From: an uncultured Clostridia bacterium
GTDB lineage: Bacteria; Bacillota; Clostridia; Oscillospirales; CAG-272
DNA length: 22,684 nt
Direction of reading: 5' to 3'
NCBI GenBank assembly: GCA_947627815.1
Contig: CANQXN010000009.1
Location: 1-22,684, forward strand
Positions 16,447-22,684 of this stretch are shown in pieces; position 1 is the stretch's first letter; each line of letters starts with the position of its first letter. The notes under the pieces are model-generated. The model searched no databases, had not been told where the DNA came from, and saw only the letters and a program-made list of their open reading frames with translations. The position numbers and the translations under genes are program-made.

Positions 16447-16754
16447 ACCTCCTTACAGAACTCGGTTGCCGGATTTCGCCCAAAACGCAGCTGTTAATGA
16501 TTTCGCTTTACACCATTCTCATAAACAGTCCGCACAAATTCTGCAAAAGATGAATCTAAAACATCCACTTAAGTTCATATGGCTTATGCATCGAATCACA
16601 CCGGATTTTTGTAATATTAAAAGAGTTGATTTGTGCACCTCTTTATTGCGCTTAAACATGAACGGCCGCGCACTCAACTTCTTTCTTTTTGTCATGAAGT
16701 TTATACAACTTTTGTATTTGTTAATATAAATTATAAATTTTATTTTACCAAGGC

Positions 16755-16783
16755 ATTATATCACAAAAAGGTTAGTCTGTCAA
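16755..16783 (-). promoter_or_regulatory. Consensus sigma-A promoter of the polysaccharide cluster
   Basis: On the - strand TTGACA (16783-16778), exactly 17 bp, then TATAAT (16760-16755): a perfect match in both boxes. Transcription would start near 16748, about 600 nt before the first gene. A second, weaker TATAAT with no good -35 lies at 16309-16304. Confidence 0.75.
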
Positions 16784-17084
16784 TATGTAAACTGTATTTT
16801 AAAAGAGACAAAAGTAAGAAATATTTGCTTTCGTTGGAAAAACATTTAAGGTAACACTGCATAACAGCAGGAAAAAGATAGAACATAAAAAGGTCATCCA
16901 AAAAGATCAAGTTCCCAATTAAGTTCGACCAGAGGCGCACTGACTTCGGCCGCCAAACGAGAAAGTCTATTACTTGGGAACAAGTTTGCCAGAGCGCATA
17001 TTATATTCAGTTTGACAAGCTATTCTCGCAGACGCCAGTATTATCGCGTCTTTTGATTGTTGGTATATGTGTTACAAAAAAGAG

Positions 17085-17160
17085 ATGACGAATCGAAGAA
17101 AATTTAGTATAGTTAGGTATGGATCAATACCAACTAACAAAAGATTCAACGATTCGCCAT
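17085..17160. repeat. ~35-bp imperfect inverted repeat with 6-nt loop
   Basis: Positions 17085-17120 and 17127-17160 are imperfectly complementary around the loop GGATCA. The outer 11 bp (17085-17095 with 17150-17160) match with one mismatch. It resembles a hairpin end of a small transposable element or a MITE, but no partner copy is seen in the window. Confidence 0.6.
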
Positions 17161-17360
17161 GAACAAAAAGTCGTTTTAAACTATGCGAATATGTAAAAAG
17201 ACAAAAAAGCAATAAAAGTACAAGAACAACCGGCGATATGTTTACTACTGACTACGAATTCAAAAAAAGAAGATATTCTCAAGAATGTTTTTAAATGTTT
17301 TTTCAAAAGAGTATAATTAGCATATTGAATATAATCTTTCTTTTCGTACAGCTTTCCACT

Positions 17361-17408
17361 CAAAAACAAAAATCCGAAAAAGTCAAACAGCGTAAGACTT
17401 TTTCGGAT
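17361..17408 (-). terminator. Intrinsic terminator after the guanine deaminase gene
   Basis: A perfect 13-bp stem (17372-17384 with 17396-17408, 11-nt loop) is followed on the - strand by a U-rich tail (17371-17361). It lies about 40 nt after the stop of the deaminase gene. Confidence 0.8.
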
Positions 17409-17449
17409 CTTCATGTGATTGGAATAGCTAATGTCCGGCTCAAAAGCCA

Positions 17450-17944
17450 TCAATAAAGCGTTTTTTCCATGGCTTCATAGTCTTCAAACAGGGCAAGGCA
17501 GGCGTCGCGATCCAGGGGCTTCAAGAAATCCGCAAGATCGGCGCGTCCCCCCATTTTTTTATCAAAAATATCATCCCGGAACCCGATTTTCCCGTTGTCC
17601 TCGATCGTGCATCCGTAATAAACGGTAGACAAGTTGGCCCAAAGGCAGGCGCCCAAGCACATGGGACAGGGTTCCCCGGTGGTATAGAGTTCGCAACCTG
17701 AAAGATCATGGGTGTTGAGCGCGCGGCCTGCCAGCCGAATGGCGCCAATCTCCCCGTGCGCTGTGGGGTCGTGATCGGCCAGCACCCGATTGTGGGCGCG
17801 GGCAATGATTTTCCCCTCTTTGACGACAACGGCGCCGAACGGCCCGCCGTGTCCTTCTGTGATACCGATCCTTGCCTCGTCGATCGCCGTCTGCATAAAA
17901 CGGTTTTCCGCCTGACAAGGATTCTCTTTTGCCTCGTGTTTCAT
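17450..17944 (-). CDS. Guanine deaminase-like cytidine deaminase-fold enzyme
   Basis: This 164-residue protein has the zinc-binding motifs of the cytidine deaminase fold: H63-G-E65 in DPTAHGEIGAIR and P92-C-P-M-C96 in GEPCPMCLGAC. The later block GFRDDIF resembles the GFDD region of Bacillus guanine deaminase (GuaD), and the length fits. That enzyme converts guanine to xanthine in purine salvage, in the cytoplasm. A TadA-like tRNA adenosine deaminase or other nucleoside deaminase is a less likely alternative. The usual Ala between His and Glu is Gly here. The frame extends 34 codons upstream to 18046, but I chose the ATG at 17944 because AAAGGG lies 7 nt before it and the extension is not family-like. 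It follows the rplL terminator, so it is probably a separate unit, but no clear promoter was found. Confidence 0.85.
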   Translation of the reverse strand: MKHEAKENPCQAENRFMQTAIDEARIGITEGHGGPFGAVVVKEGKIIARAHNRVLADHDPTAHGEIGAIRLAGRALNTHDLSGCELYTTGEPCPMCLGACLWANLSTVYYGCTIEDNGKIGFRDDIFDKKMGGRADLADFLKPLDRDACLALFEDYEAMEKTLY

Positions 17945-18044
17945 ATTCGTTCCCTTTCTCATCTTTCGCTTCTTGTTATCGCCAGATGGTATCCCGCCGC
18001 TTGGAAACCGGCGGTTCCGGAAAAGGTGGAAGTCCGGAAAGCGC

Positions 18045-18078
18045 AAAAAACTGCCGCCCCGGAAGGCGGCAGTTTTTT
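18045..18078 (-). terminator. Terminator of the rplJ-rplL operon
   Basis: A GC-rich 8-bp stem (18051-18058 with 18065-18072) extended by an A/T-paired base (18045-18050 with 18073-18078) has a 6-nt loop and gives a U run on either strand. It lies 16 nt after the rplL stop. Confidence 0.88.
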
Positions 18079-18094
18079 TTGCAAAAGTGAAACC

Positions 18095-18469
18095 TTATTT
18101 GATTTCCACTTTGGCGCCGGCGTCTTCAAGATCTTTCTTCATCTTTTCAGCGTCAGCTTTGGAAACGCCTTCCTTCAGCGTCTTGGGAGCGCCTTCCACG
18201 GCGTCCTTCGCATCTTTCAGACCAAGGCCGGTGATCTCGCGAACCACTTTGATCACAGCCACTTTCTTGGCGGCGTCGAAGCCGGCAAGAACGACATCAA
18301 ACTCGGTCTTTTCCTCGGCGGGAGCGGCAGCGGCGGCAGGGCCTGCCACGGCAACGGGAGCGGCGGAAACACCGAATTCTTCCTCAAGCATTTTCACAAG
18401 ATCATTCATTTCCAGAATGGTAAGGGTTTTGATTTCTTCAAACAGAGCGGTTACTTTTTCGCTGGCCAT
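18095..18469 (-). CDS. rplL: 50S ribosomal protein L7/L12
   Basis: This 124-residue protein forms the flexible stalk of the large ribosomal subunit that recruits translation GTPases. It begins MASEKVTALFEEIKTL (dimerisation helices), has the Ala/Pro-rich hinge (APVAVAGPAAAAAPAEE) and ends with the conserved globular domain containing KVAVIKVVREITGLGLKDAK and VEGAPKTLKEGV. The ATG at 18469 is 9 nt from GGAGG; an ATG two codons upstream (18475) is only 3 nt away from it. The gene follows rplJ by 57 nt and ends at a strong terminator, the usual rplJL arrangement. Confidence 0.97.
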   Translation of the reverse strand: MASEKVTALFEEIKTLTILEMNDLVKMLEEEFGVSAAPVAVAGPAAAAAPAEEKTEFDVVLAGFDAAKKVAVIKVVREITGLGLKDAKDAVEGAPKTLKEGVSKADAEKMKKDLEDAGAKVEIK

Positions 18470-18526
18470 TTTCATGTACCTCCATTAGTAAATAATTTTC
18501 ATTTCATTCAAAAGATCACGCTGCTC

Positions 18527-19048
18527 TTATTCAGCGGCGGCGCTGTTTTCGGCTCCTTCGCCGTTTTTATCGATGATTGCTTTCAGCGCATAAGCAAGAC
18601 CGTACAAGGGACTCTTCATGCTGCCCATGAGTTTGCAGACCAGCACCGGCTTGGACGGAATGGAAGCGAGCGCCTCTACCCCGGCGGCATCGATCACGCC
18701 GCCGTCGATCACGCCGCCCTTCAGCGTGAAGGTCGGGATCTTGTCGGCATACTCCTTGAGGATTTTGGCGGGCGCCACGGCATCGTCGTCGGTATAGGCG
18801 ATGGCGGTCATCCCTTCAAACAGGGGCTTCAGATCGCCATACCCCGCCGCCTCGCTGGCGCGCTCCATGATGGAATTCTTGTAAACCTTGTATTCCACCT
18901 TGGCTTTTCTCAGCGCGGTGCGGAGCTTGGTATCATCATCGGTATTGATGCCCTGATACTGCACCACCACGGCGGAAACCGCCTTTTTCAGCTTTTCGGC
19001 CAGATCGTTGGTAACGGCAATTTTCTGATCCATAATTGCTTTCGACAT
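18527..19048 (-). CDS. rplJ: 50S ribosomal protein L10
   Basis: This 173-residue protein anchors L7/L12 dimers to the ribosome and, with them, represses its own operon by binding the leader RNA. It begins MSKAIMDQKIAVTNDLAEKL and has VQYQGINTDDDTKLRTALRK and KVYKNSIMERA, typical of L10, with the C-terminal L12-binding helix (LVCKLMGSMKSPLYGLAYAL). The frame is open 40 codons further upstream, but AGGAGG lies 7 nt before the ATG at 19048, which fixes the start, and the extension overlaps the leader. Confidence 0.97.
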   Translation of the reverse strand: MSKAIMDQKIAVTNDLAEKLKKAVSAVVVQYQGINTDDDTKLRTALRKAKVEYKVYKNSIMERASEAAGYGDLKPLFEGMTAIAYTDDDAVAPAKILKEYADKIPTFTLKGGVIDGGVIDAAGVEALASIPSKPVLVCKLMGSMKSPLYGLAYALKAIIDKNGEGAENSAAAE

Positions 19049-19077
19049 GTTTTCACCTCCTATCAGACTGCGGGAAC

Positions 19078-19123
19078 AAAAAAAGACTTTCTTTTTGTCC
19101 CACCAAAGAACAAAAGGAAAGTC
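19078..19123 (-). terminator. Attenuator terminator in the rplJ leader
   Basis: On the - strand, 19123-19110 pairs with 19098-19085 (13 pairs, one mismatch) and is followed by a U7 run (19084-19078). It lies just upstream of the rplJ ribosome binding site. In Bacillus subtilis the rplJL operon is controlled by L10-L12-dependent transcription attenuation at an equivalent place. Confidence 0.75.
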
Positions 19124-19215
19124 ACAAAAGGATAAGCGGCAGGCGCCGCGTACTCTTGATCTTCTCAACCTCGGCAGGAAAGCTTGCGCTTTTACCGGAA
19201 CCTGCTGTCTTTGGC
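19124..19215 (-). ncRNA. Ribosomal protein L10 leader RNA (approximate bounds)
   Basis: The transcribed region upstream of the attenuator contains the block CAGCAGGTTCCGG and, further on, CCTGCCGAGGT, which match my recollection of the L10 leader that binds the L10(L12)4 complex. Bounds are approximate; a covariance-model search would fix them. Confidence 0.7.
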
Positions 19216-19225
19216 TTCACGGGTT

Positions 19226-19254
19226 ATCATAGCACAAAAAAATCCCCCTGTCAA
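19226..19254 (-). promoter_or_regulatory. rplJ operon promoter
   Basis: On the - strand TTGACA (19254-19249), exactly 17 bp, then TATGAT (19231-19226). The -35 box lies in the loop of the upstream gene's terminator hairpin (19236-19266). Transcription would start near 19219, giving a ~170-nt leader. Confidence 0.75.
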
Positions 19255-19266
19255 GGGGATTTTTTT
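19236..19266 (-). terminator. Terminator of the lipoprotein gene
   Basis: A 12-bp stem (19236-19247 with 19255-19266, 7-nt loop) with four G-C pairs at the loop end and A/T pairs at the base, which supply the U run on either strand. It begins ~40 nt after the lipoprotein stop. Confidence 0.8.
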
Positions 19267-19307
19267 ATTTTTTTCCTGTTTTTGAAAAAACGCTGTTGAC
19301 GGTTGCC

Positions 19308-19916
19308 TCAGACTGCCTGCCGATACCAAGATATCTCAATGTCTGTATAAGGCGTAAGTGTGTTATACACTTGATAATAGTATAGAAAGTGTTTCATATC
19401 GATGGTTTTCTGACGAACCATCTCACAATAAGGAAGGATCGCCTCAAGCTGTGCCAAGGAAACATTCATGACATCCATTTCGGTTTTCAAAGCTTCCTGC
19501 GCGGCGGCAAGCCATTGCTGCATATTATTTTTCCACTGTTCATACTGTTCGTCATCCTCAAAAATCATTTTGCAGCTCTCTATCGTATAGGCAAACTCAT
19601 CGTTCCAAAACGCCAAATATTCGGCATAGATTGTTTTTTCCGCGCGCTCGCCTTTTTCCCATTCGTTTTTCAGCCATCGGTCATAGGGATTTTCCTGAAT
19701 GGCCGATGAAAAAAGCTGAGATACGGGATCCTCTTGATAGGAAGCGGTTTGAAAACCGTCAAGTTGATTGGCGTTATTATCGAAATCGGACGAAAGATGG
19801 CCGTCAAGCTCCTCCATGTTTTCGGTATTGCTTTCAGGAGAACCGGATGTTGCCGCGCAGGAACTCATCGAACAAATCGCAAGAAAACTAAGTAAAATCA
19901 ACATTATTTTTTTCAT
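19308..19916 (-). CDS. Small secreted lipoprotein of unknown function
   Basis: This 202-residue protein starts with a lipoprotein signal: MKK, a hydrophobic stretch (4-15) and a lipobox-like MSSC with lipidation Cys20. A Ser/Asn/Asp/Glu-rich linker follows (about 21-75), then a helical, acidic domain rich in Trp, Tyr and Glu (about 78-200) with YAEYLAFWNDEF and QWLAAAQEALKTEMDVM. The overall look, with regular helices and repeated aromatic and acidic residues, recalls LprI/DUF1311-type domains, but I cannot confirm that. I do not recognise the gene. The ATG at 19916 has GGAGG 4 nt upstream; the frame is open 25 codons further, but without a signal-like start. It has its own promoter (19957-19985) and terminator. 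Confidence 0.78.
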   Translation of the reverse strand: MKKIMLILLSFLAICSMSSCAATSGSPESNTENMEELDGHLSSDFDNNANQLDGFQTASYQEDPVSQLFSSAIQENPYDRWLKNEWEKGERAEKTIYAEYLAFWNDEFAYTIESCKMIFEDDEQYEQWKNNMQQWLAAAQEALKTEMDVMNVSLAQLEAILPYCEMVRQKTIDMKHFLYYYQVYNTLTPYTDIEISWYRQAV

Positions 19917-19956
19917 CTTTCCTCCACCCGCTTTCATCGGAAACTCATGTAATGAT

Positions 19957-19985
19957 ATTGTATCACAAGAAAAGCCGAACAGCAA
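19957..19985 (-). promoter_or_regulatory. Promoter of the lipoprotein gene
   Basis: On the - strand TTGCTG (19985-19980), 17 bp, then TACAAT (19962-19957) preceded by an extended TGA. The start would be near 19950. Confidence 0.55.
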
Positions 19986-20014
19986 CCCCATAGAGGTTTT
20001 TACACAGAAATTTT

Positions 20015-22684
20015 TCAGGAATCAGTGGCCGCGTTGGCTTCGTCCGGTTTTTCTTCCGGCTTTTCTTCCGACGCTTCGTCCGTTGCTTCGTCCGGCGTTT
20101 CCGGTATCGTTTTTTCCGGCGCTTCGAGCGCTCTTTTGTCAAGGACGGTCAAGCGGCGCAGGCGATAGGCATACAGCGGCCAAAGCGGCAGCATCCAAAG
20201 GCAAAGAGCCAAAAGGAAGAGGAAAGCGACCCAGGAAAGGCGTCCCCAGACGGCGCAGGCGATCATGCCGCCCCCGGACGACACGAGCAGGGCGAGATAG
20301 GCGACGGCGGTATGGTGGCCGCGTCCGACAAGAAGGGTGAGAAGCACCAGCGTCATGGCGAGAACCGCCAGCATGGCAAAGGCAGCACGCCCGGAGGCCG
20401 CGTTGCCGAGCGCCGGCAAAAGCGCCGCAAAAAGCGCGGTAAATCCGCCCGCCAAAGCGCCCCAGAACGCAAAGAGCGGCAGGGCGGCAAGCAGCGTCTT
20501 TTCTTTGGCTGCCGAAAAGGCAAGCCCCCGCGCCGGACGCCGCAGCGCCAGCACCGCCGCCGCCATGGGGTGAAGAACCAGCCCGGTCAAGGTCAGGGTG
20601 ACAGGGGTCGCCAAGGTAAGGCCGGAAAAGAAAGTGACGAGCAGCAGCACACCTTGAAGAGAGGCGGCAAAGACCAAATAACAGAAAAGATCGCGCAGAT
20701 TGGCAAAAAAAGCCCGCGCCCGAAAGAGCGCGCCGGTAAGGGCGGAAAAACCGCCCCGTCCCCCTTCCGAAGCGGGCGCCACCACAAGATCGGCGCTCAT
20801 GCGGACGGCGTCGCAAAGCGACTCCGGCAAGGTTGGTATCGCTTTTTTGCGCGCGGCGCGCTTGCGTGTCGCGGCATCGGGCGTTTTTTCTTTGGTGCTG
20901 CCGTCCGGCTCTTCCTCGCCGAAAAAGTCGCGCCAAAAAGATTCTTCTTCCTCCGAAAAAGCAGGATTTTGGGCAGAATCCGGCGTGTCCGGATTGACTT
21001 GCGGCGTGTCAGCCGCCTGAAAAGCGGCAAAGGAAGCGAAAAGGTCGCCCTGAGAAAGCGCTTCTCTTCTCTCGACAAGGGGCGTGTCCGACAGCGCGAT
21101 GCAAGCGCCTGACGACAGCGTGCGCCCCGGACTTGCGGCGACATCGGCACAGCGCATCAGCGCAATTTCGCCAAACGCCCGACCGCCCAAATACGCCACC
21201 ATTTCCCCCTCGGCCTGATACCGCGCGATCAGCCGGCCGCGGTCGGCGCGTGACAGATCGGCAAGCAGGGTGGGAAGCCCTTCCTCGCCGGTTGGTTTTT
21301 CCTCTTCTCCCTCGGCTCCCGGCACAAGCCCCAAGCAGGCCGCCGTTTGGAGATCGGCGGGAGAATCGGCCGTTAAAGTCAGCGCGACGCCGGCTTTTTG
21401 CGCCTCGGCCAGCGCGTCTCCGACACCCGGCGCTAACGCTTCGCCCAAAAGAAGAACCCCTTCGAGTACCAAAGGCTGTGACAAAAGCGAAAAAAGCGCC
21501 TGGCAGTCTTGCAAAGCGTCGAGCGCCCGCCCCGCCGTAATCGCTTGTTTCAGGGCGGCAAGATCGGGGACCGCCACCGCCACCGCCCAGGCTTCACAGG
21601 GGTCGGGAGAAGAAAGCGGCGCGCCCGCCAAGGCCGCCCGCCTCTCTTCGGTCAAGGGAGCAAGGCCGTCCGCCATGGCATAGGGACAGAGGGGCAAAAG
21701 AAGTTCCGCTTTGGCCGTCACGGTCAGAAAGATCCCTTTGCCGTCGGTGATCCAGCCGTACAAGACCCCCTCTTCGGTCACGCCGCCGGCAAGAAGCCGG
21801 TACTGTTTTTCTTTTTTTCTCCCCGCCGCCTCGGGGAAAGGGGCGGTTGCGGCATAAGGCGCAAGCGCCGCCAACGCGCGGCGGGCGCGGGTATCCGCCG
21901 TCCCGTCTTCTTCTGACTCGAGAAAAAGCGCGGGGGAAGAAGCGGCCAGCGCCGCGCTGCGCAGTGCAAGCCGTGCCGCGCGCGGCAAGGAAGGATCGCC
22001 CCACGCGGGGCAAGCGGCGGGATCGGCCAGCGCATAGCTGTCGCCCCCGGGCAGTACCAGCCCGCGCGCCCGGAAAGAGCCTTCCGCGCGCAAAAACGAG
22101 ACGGGCAGGATCACCCGATCCACCGAGGCAAGCGTGAAAAGAGAGGCCGAGCGCCGAACTGTGGCGCCGCCCGACAGGCGCTTGTCTGGCGCCAAAGCCC
22201 CGTATACCGCGTTGCCCGCCGTGATGCAGGCTAAGATGGGATAGAGTTCGGCAAGCGTCCCCGCCGCAAAAGCCGAAGCCAGCGTCCAGCCGTCGGGGAA
22301 TTTCACGGGCAGGCCGGGTATGAGCGATACCAGCGTCAGCGCAAAAACCGCCGCAAGCAGGCTCACGGTGAGAACCAAGGACAGCCTTTTGATCTTTTTC
22401 AAAAGCGGCGTGTCGTCAAAGCCCGCCTCTTTCTTCTTTTTCCGGACAGAGGCAAGATAGGTGTTTGACCCTGTCCGCGTGACAAGCGCGCGCACCTCGC
22501 CGCTTACCAGCACCGTCCCCGCCAAAAGCGCCCGGTCGTCTTCCCAAAGCGCGGCGTTTGACCCGGGAAAGGGCGCGTCAGTGCTCTTTTGCGCCTCGTC
22601 GCGGGGGGTCAGACCCTTTTCCAGCACCCGACAGGCGCCGGAAAGAATCAGGCAGTCCGCCGGCACATAATCCTCTTTTTGCAA
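20015..22684 (-). CDS. Degenerate P-type ATPase-like membrane protein (N-terminus outside window)
   Basis: The frame is open to the window edge, so the N-terminus is missing; 889 residues are seen. The layout follows P2-type ATPases. An actuator-domain part starts DYVPADCLILSG, and ALLAGTVLVSGEVRALVTRTGSNT follows (54-74). Helices 3 and 4 (about 101-122, 132-164) are next, with AELYP in place of PEGLP. Then come P and N domains, AEAQKAGVALTL (426-437), and six C-terminal helices (about 661-840). The hallmark residues are gone: TGES is replaced near 24-32, DKTGT by a PVSFLR stretch (194-199), the TGD block by LTADS, and GDGxND by GGRAFGE (501-507). It cannot be a normal phosphorylating pump and may be a sensor, scaffold or regulator. 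It has an acidic insertion (about 575-605) and an acidic Glu/Pro/Asp tail (about 855-889). Confidence 0.8.
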   Translation of the reverse strand: MQKEDYVPADCLILSGACRVLEKGLTPRDEAQKSTDAPFPGSNAALWEDDRALLAGTVLVSGEVRALVTRTGSNTYLASVRKKKKEAGFDDTPLLKKIKRLSLVLTVSLLAAVFALTLVSLIPGLPVKFPDGWTLASAFAAGTLAELYPILACITAGNAVYGALAPDKRLSGGATVRRSASLFTLASVDRVILPVSFLRAEGSFRARGLVLPGGDSYALADPAACPAWGDPSLPRAARLALRSAALAASSPALFLESEEDGTADTRARRALAALAPYAATAPFPEAAGRKKEKQYRLLAGGVTEEGVLYGWITDGKGIFLTVTAKAELLLPLCPYAMADGLAPLTEERRAALAGAPLSSPDPCEAWAVAVAVPDLAALKQAITAGRALDALQDCQALFSLLSQPLVLEGVLLLGEALAPGVGDALAEAQKAGVALTLTADSPADLQTAACLGLVPGAEGEEEKPTGEEGLPTLLADLSRADRGRLIARYQAEGEMVAYLGGRAFGEIALMRCADVAASPGRTLSSGACIALSDTPLVERREALSQGDLFASFAAFQAADTPQVNPDTPDSAQNPAFSEEEESFWRDFFGEEEPDGSTKEKTPDAATRKRAARKKAIPTLPESLCDAVRMSADLVVAPASEGGRGGFSALTGALFRARAFFANLRDLFCYLVFAASLQGVLLLVTFFSGLTLATPVTLTLTGLVLHPMAAAVLALRRPARGLAFSAAKEKTLLAALPLFAFWGALAGGFTALFAALLPALGNAASGRAAFAMLAVLAMTLVLLTLLVGRGHHTAVAYLALLVSSGGGMIACAVWGRLSWVAFLFLLALCLWMLPLWPLYAYRLRRLTVLDKRALEAPEKTIPETPDEATDEASEEKPEEKPDEANAATDS

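Larger units (their letters stand above)
16146..17449. other. ~1.3-kb AT-rich region upstream of the cluster; leader and possible mobile-element debris
   Basis: No complete protein gene. The left half (16146-16750) is the predicted transcribed leader of the polysaccharide cluster and holds two hairpins and a micro-ORF with a good Shine-Dalgarno site. The right half (16860-17170) is unremarkable except for a 35-bp imperfect inverted repeat (17085-17160), an 8-bp inverted repeat (16911-16918 with 16974-16981) and a stretch starting MDQYQLTKDSTIRHEQ that breaks at a stop after 25 codons. These may be traces of an old insertion element, though I do not recognise one. No tRNA, integrase or CRISPR array was seen. 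Confidence 0.5.

Noticed and set aside
16412..16729. 105-codon + strand frame in the leader region
   Set aside because: No motif, poor start context, and it lies opposite the predicted leader RNA; probably chance.
16909..16984. GTTCGACC sequence resembling a tRNA T-loop within an inverted repeat
   Set aside because: No acceptor stem, anticodon arm or CCA context can be built around it, so it is not a tRNA gene.
17030..17055. 6-bp stem followed by four T on the + strand
   Set aside because: Short stem, short T run and no + strand gene upstream to terminate.
17708..19135. 475-codon open frame on the + strand
   Set aside because: Runs antisense across the deaminase, rplL and rplJ genes and a terminator; an artefact of GC-rich codon use.
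1..22684. CRISPR arrays, rRNA, tRNA, intact insertion sequences, prophage genes
   Set aside because: Looked for by eye; no regularly spaced repeats, RNA gene signatures, transposase or integrase motifs were seen.

Overview
The window looks like a chromosomal segment of a Gram-positive-type Bacillota, probably a Clostridia-like gut or environmental lineage. The grounds are consensus sigma-A promoters, strong AGGAGG-type ribosome binding sites, an rplJ-rplL operon with a Firmicutes-style L10 leader and attenuator, and a lipoprotein signal. This taxonomic call is inference only. The two flanks (about 1-3,000 and 17,450-22,684) are GC-rich. The middle (about 3,700-17,400) is clearly AT-rich and holds a surface-polysaccharide locus, which suggests horizontal acquisition.

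Layout. 2-817 (+) is the 3' end of an ABC exporter. It converges on a membrane-anchored nucleotide-sugar dehydratase (983-2947, -), with a shared bidirectional terminator between them. From 16,145 down to 3,723 (all -) runs a polysaccharide cluster, in transcription order: GT4 glycosyltransferase, CDP-alcohol phosphatidyltransferase-like protein, NodB-type deacetylase, two GT2 glycosyltransferases, Wzy-like polymerase, Wzx-like flippase, DUF1919 protein B (frameshifted at a G9 tract), LicD-family protein, DUF1919 protein A (in frame across a G10 tract), UDP-glucuronate 4-epimerase and UDP-glucose 6-dehydrogenase. A consensus promoter lies about 600 nt upstream of the first gene, so the cluster has a long structured leader. 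From 17,450 to the end (all -) are a guanine-deaminase-like enzyme, rplL, rplJ with its leader, a small lipoprotein of unknown function, and a large protein with the P-type ATPase fold that has lost every catalytic signature I could check.

How the genes fit together. Ugd and the 4-epimerase would make UDP-glucuronate and then UDP-galacturonate. The dehydratase would start an amino-sugar (bacillosamine/QuiNAc/FucNAc-type) branch. The three glycosyltransferases would build a repeat unit that is flipped by Wzx and polymerised by Wzy. LicD and the CDP-alcohol transferase homologue point to phosphodiester-linked decoration. The two DUF1919 genes flank licD and each carries a long poly-G tract, so the decoration may be phase-variable. 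No priming glycosyl-phosphate transferase or chain-length regulator is present in the window.

The strongest leads are the poly-G tracts in the DUF1919 pair, the catalytically dead P-type ATPase-like protein, the CDP-alcohol transferase lacking its fourth motif aspartate, the long leader with a possible micro-ORF overlapping tandem hairpins, and the rplJ promoter whose -35 box lies in the loop of the upstream gene's terminator.
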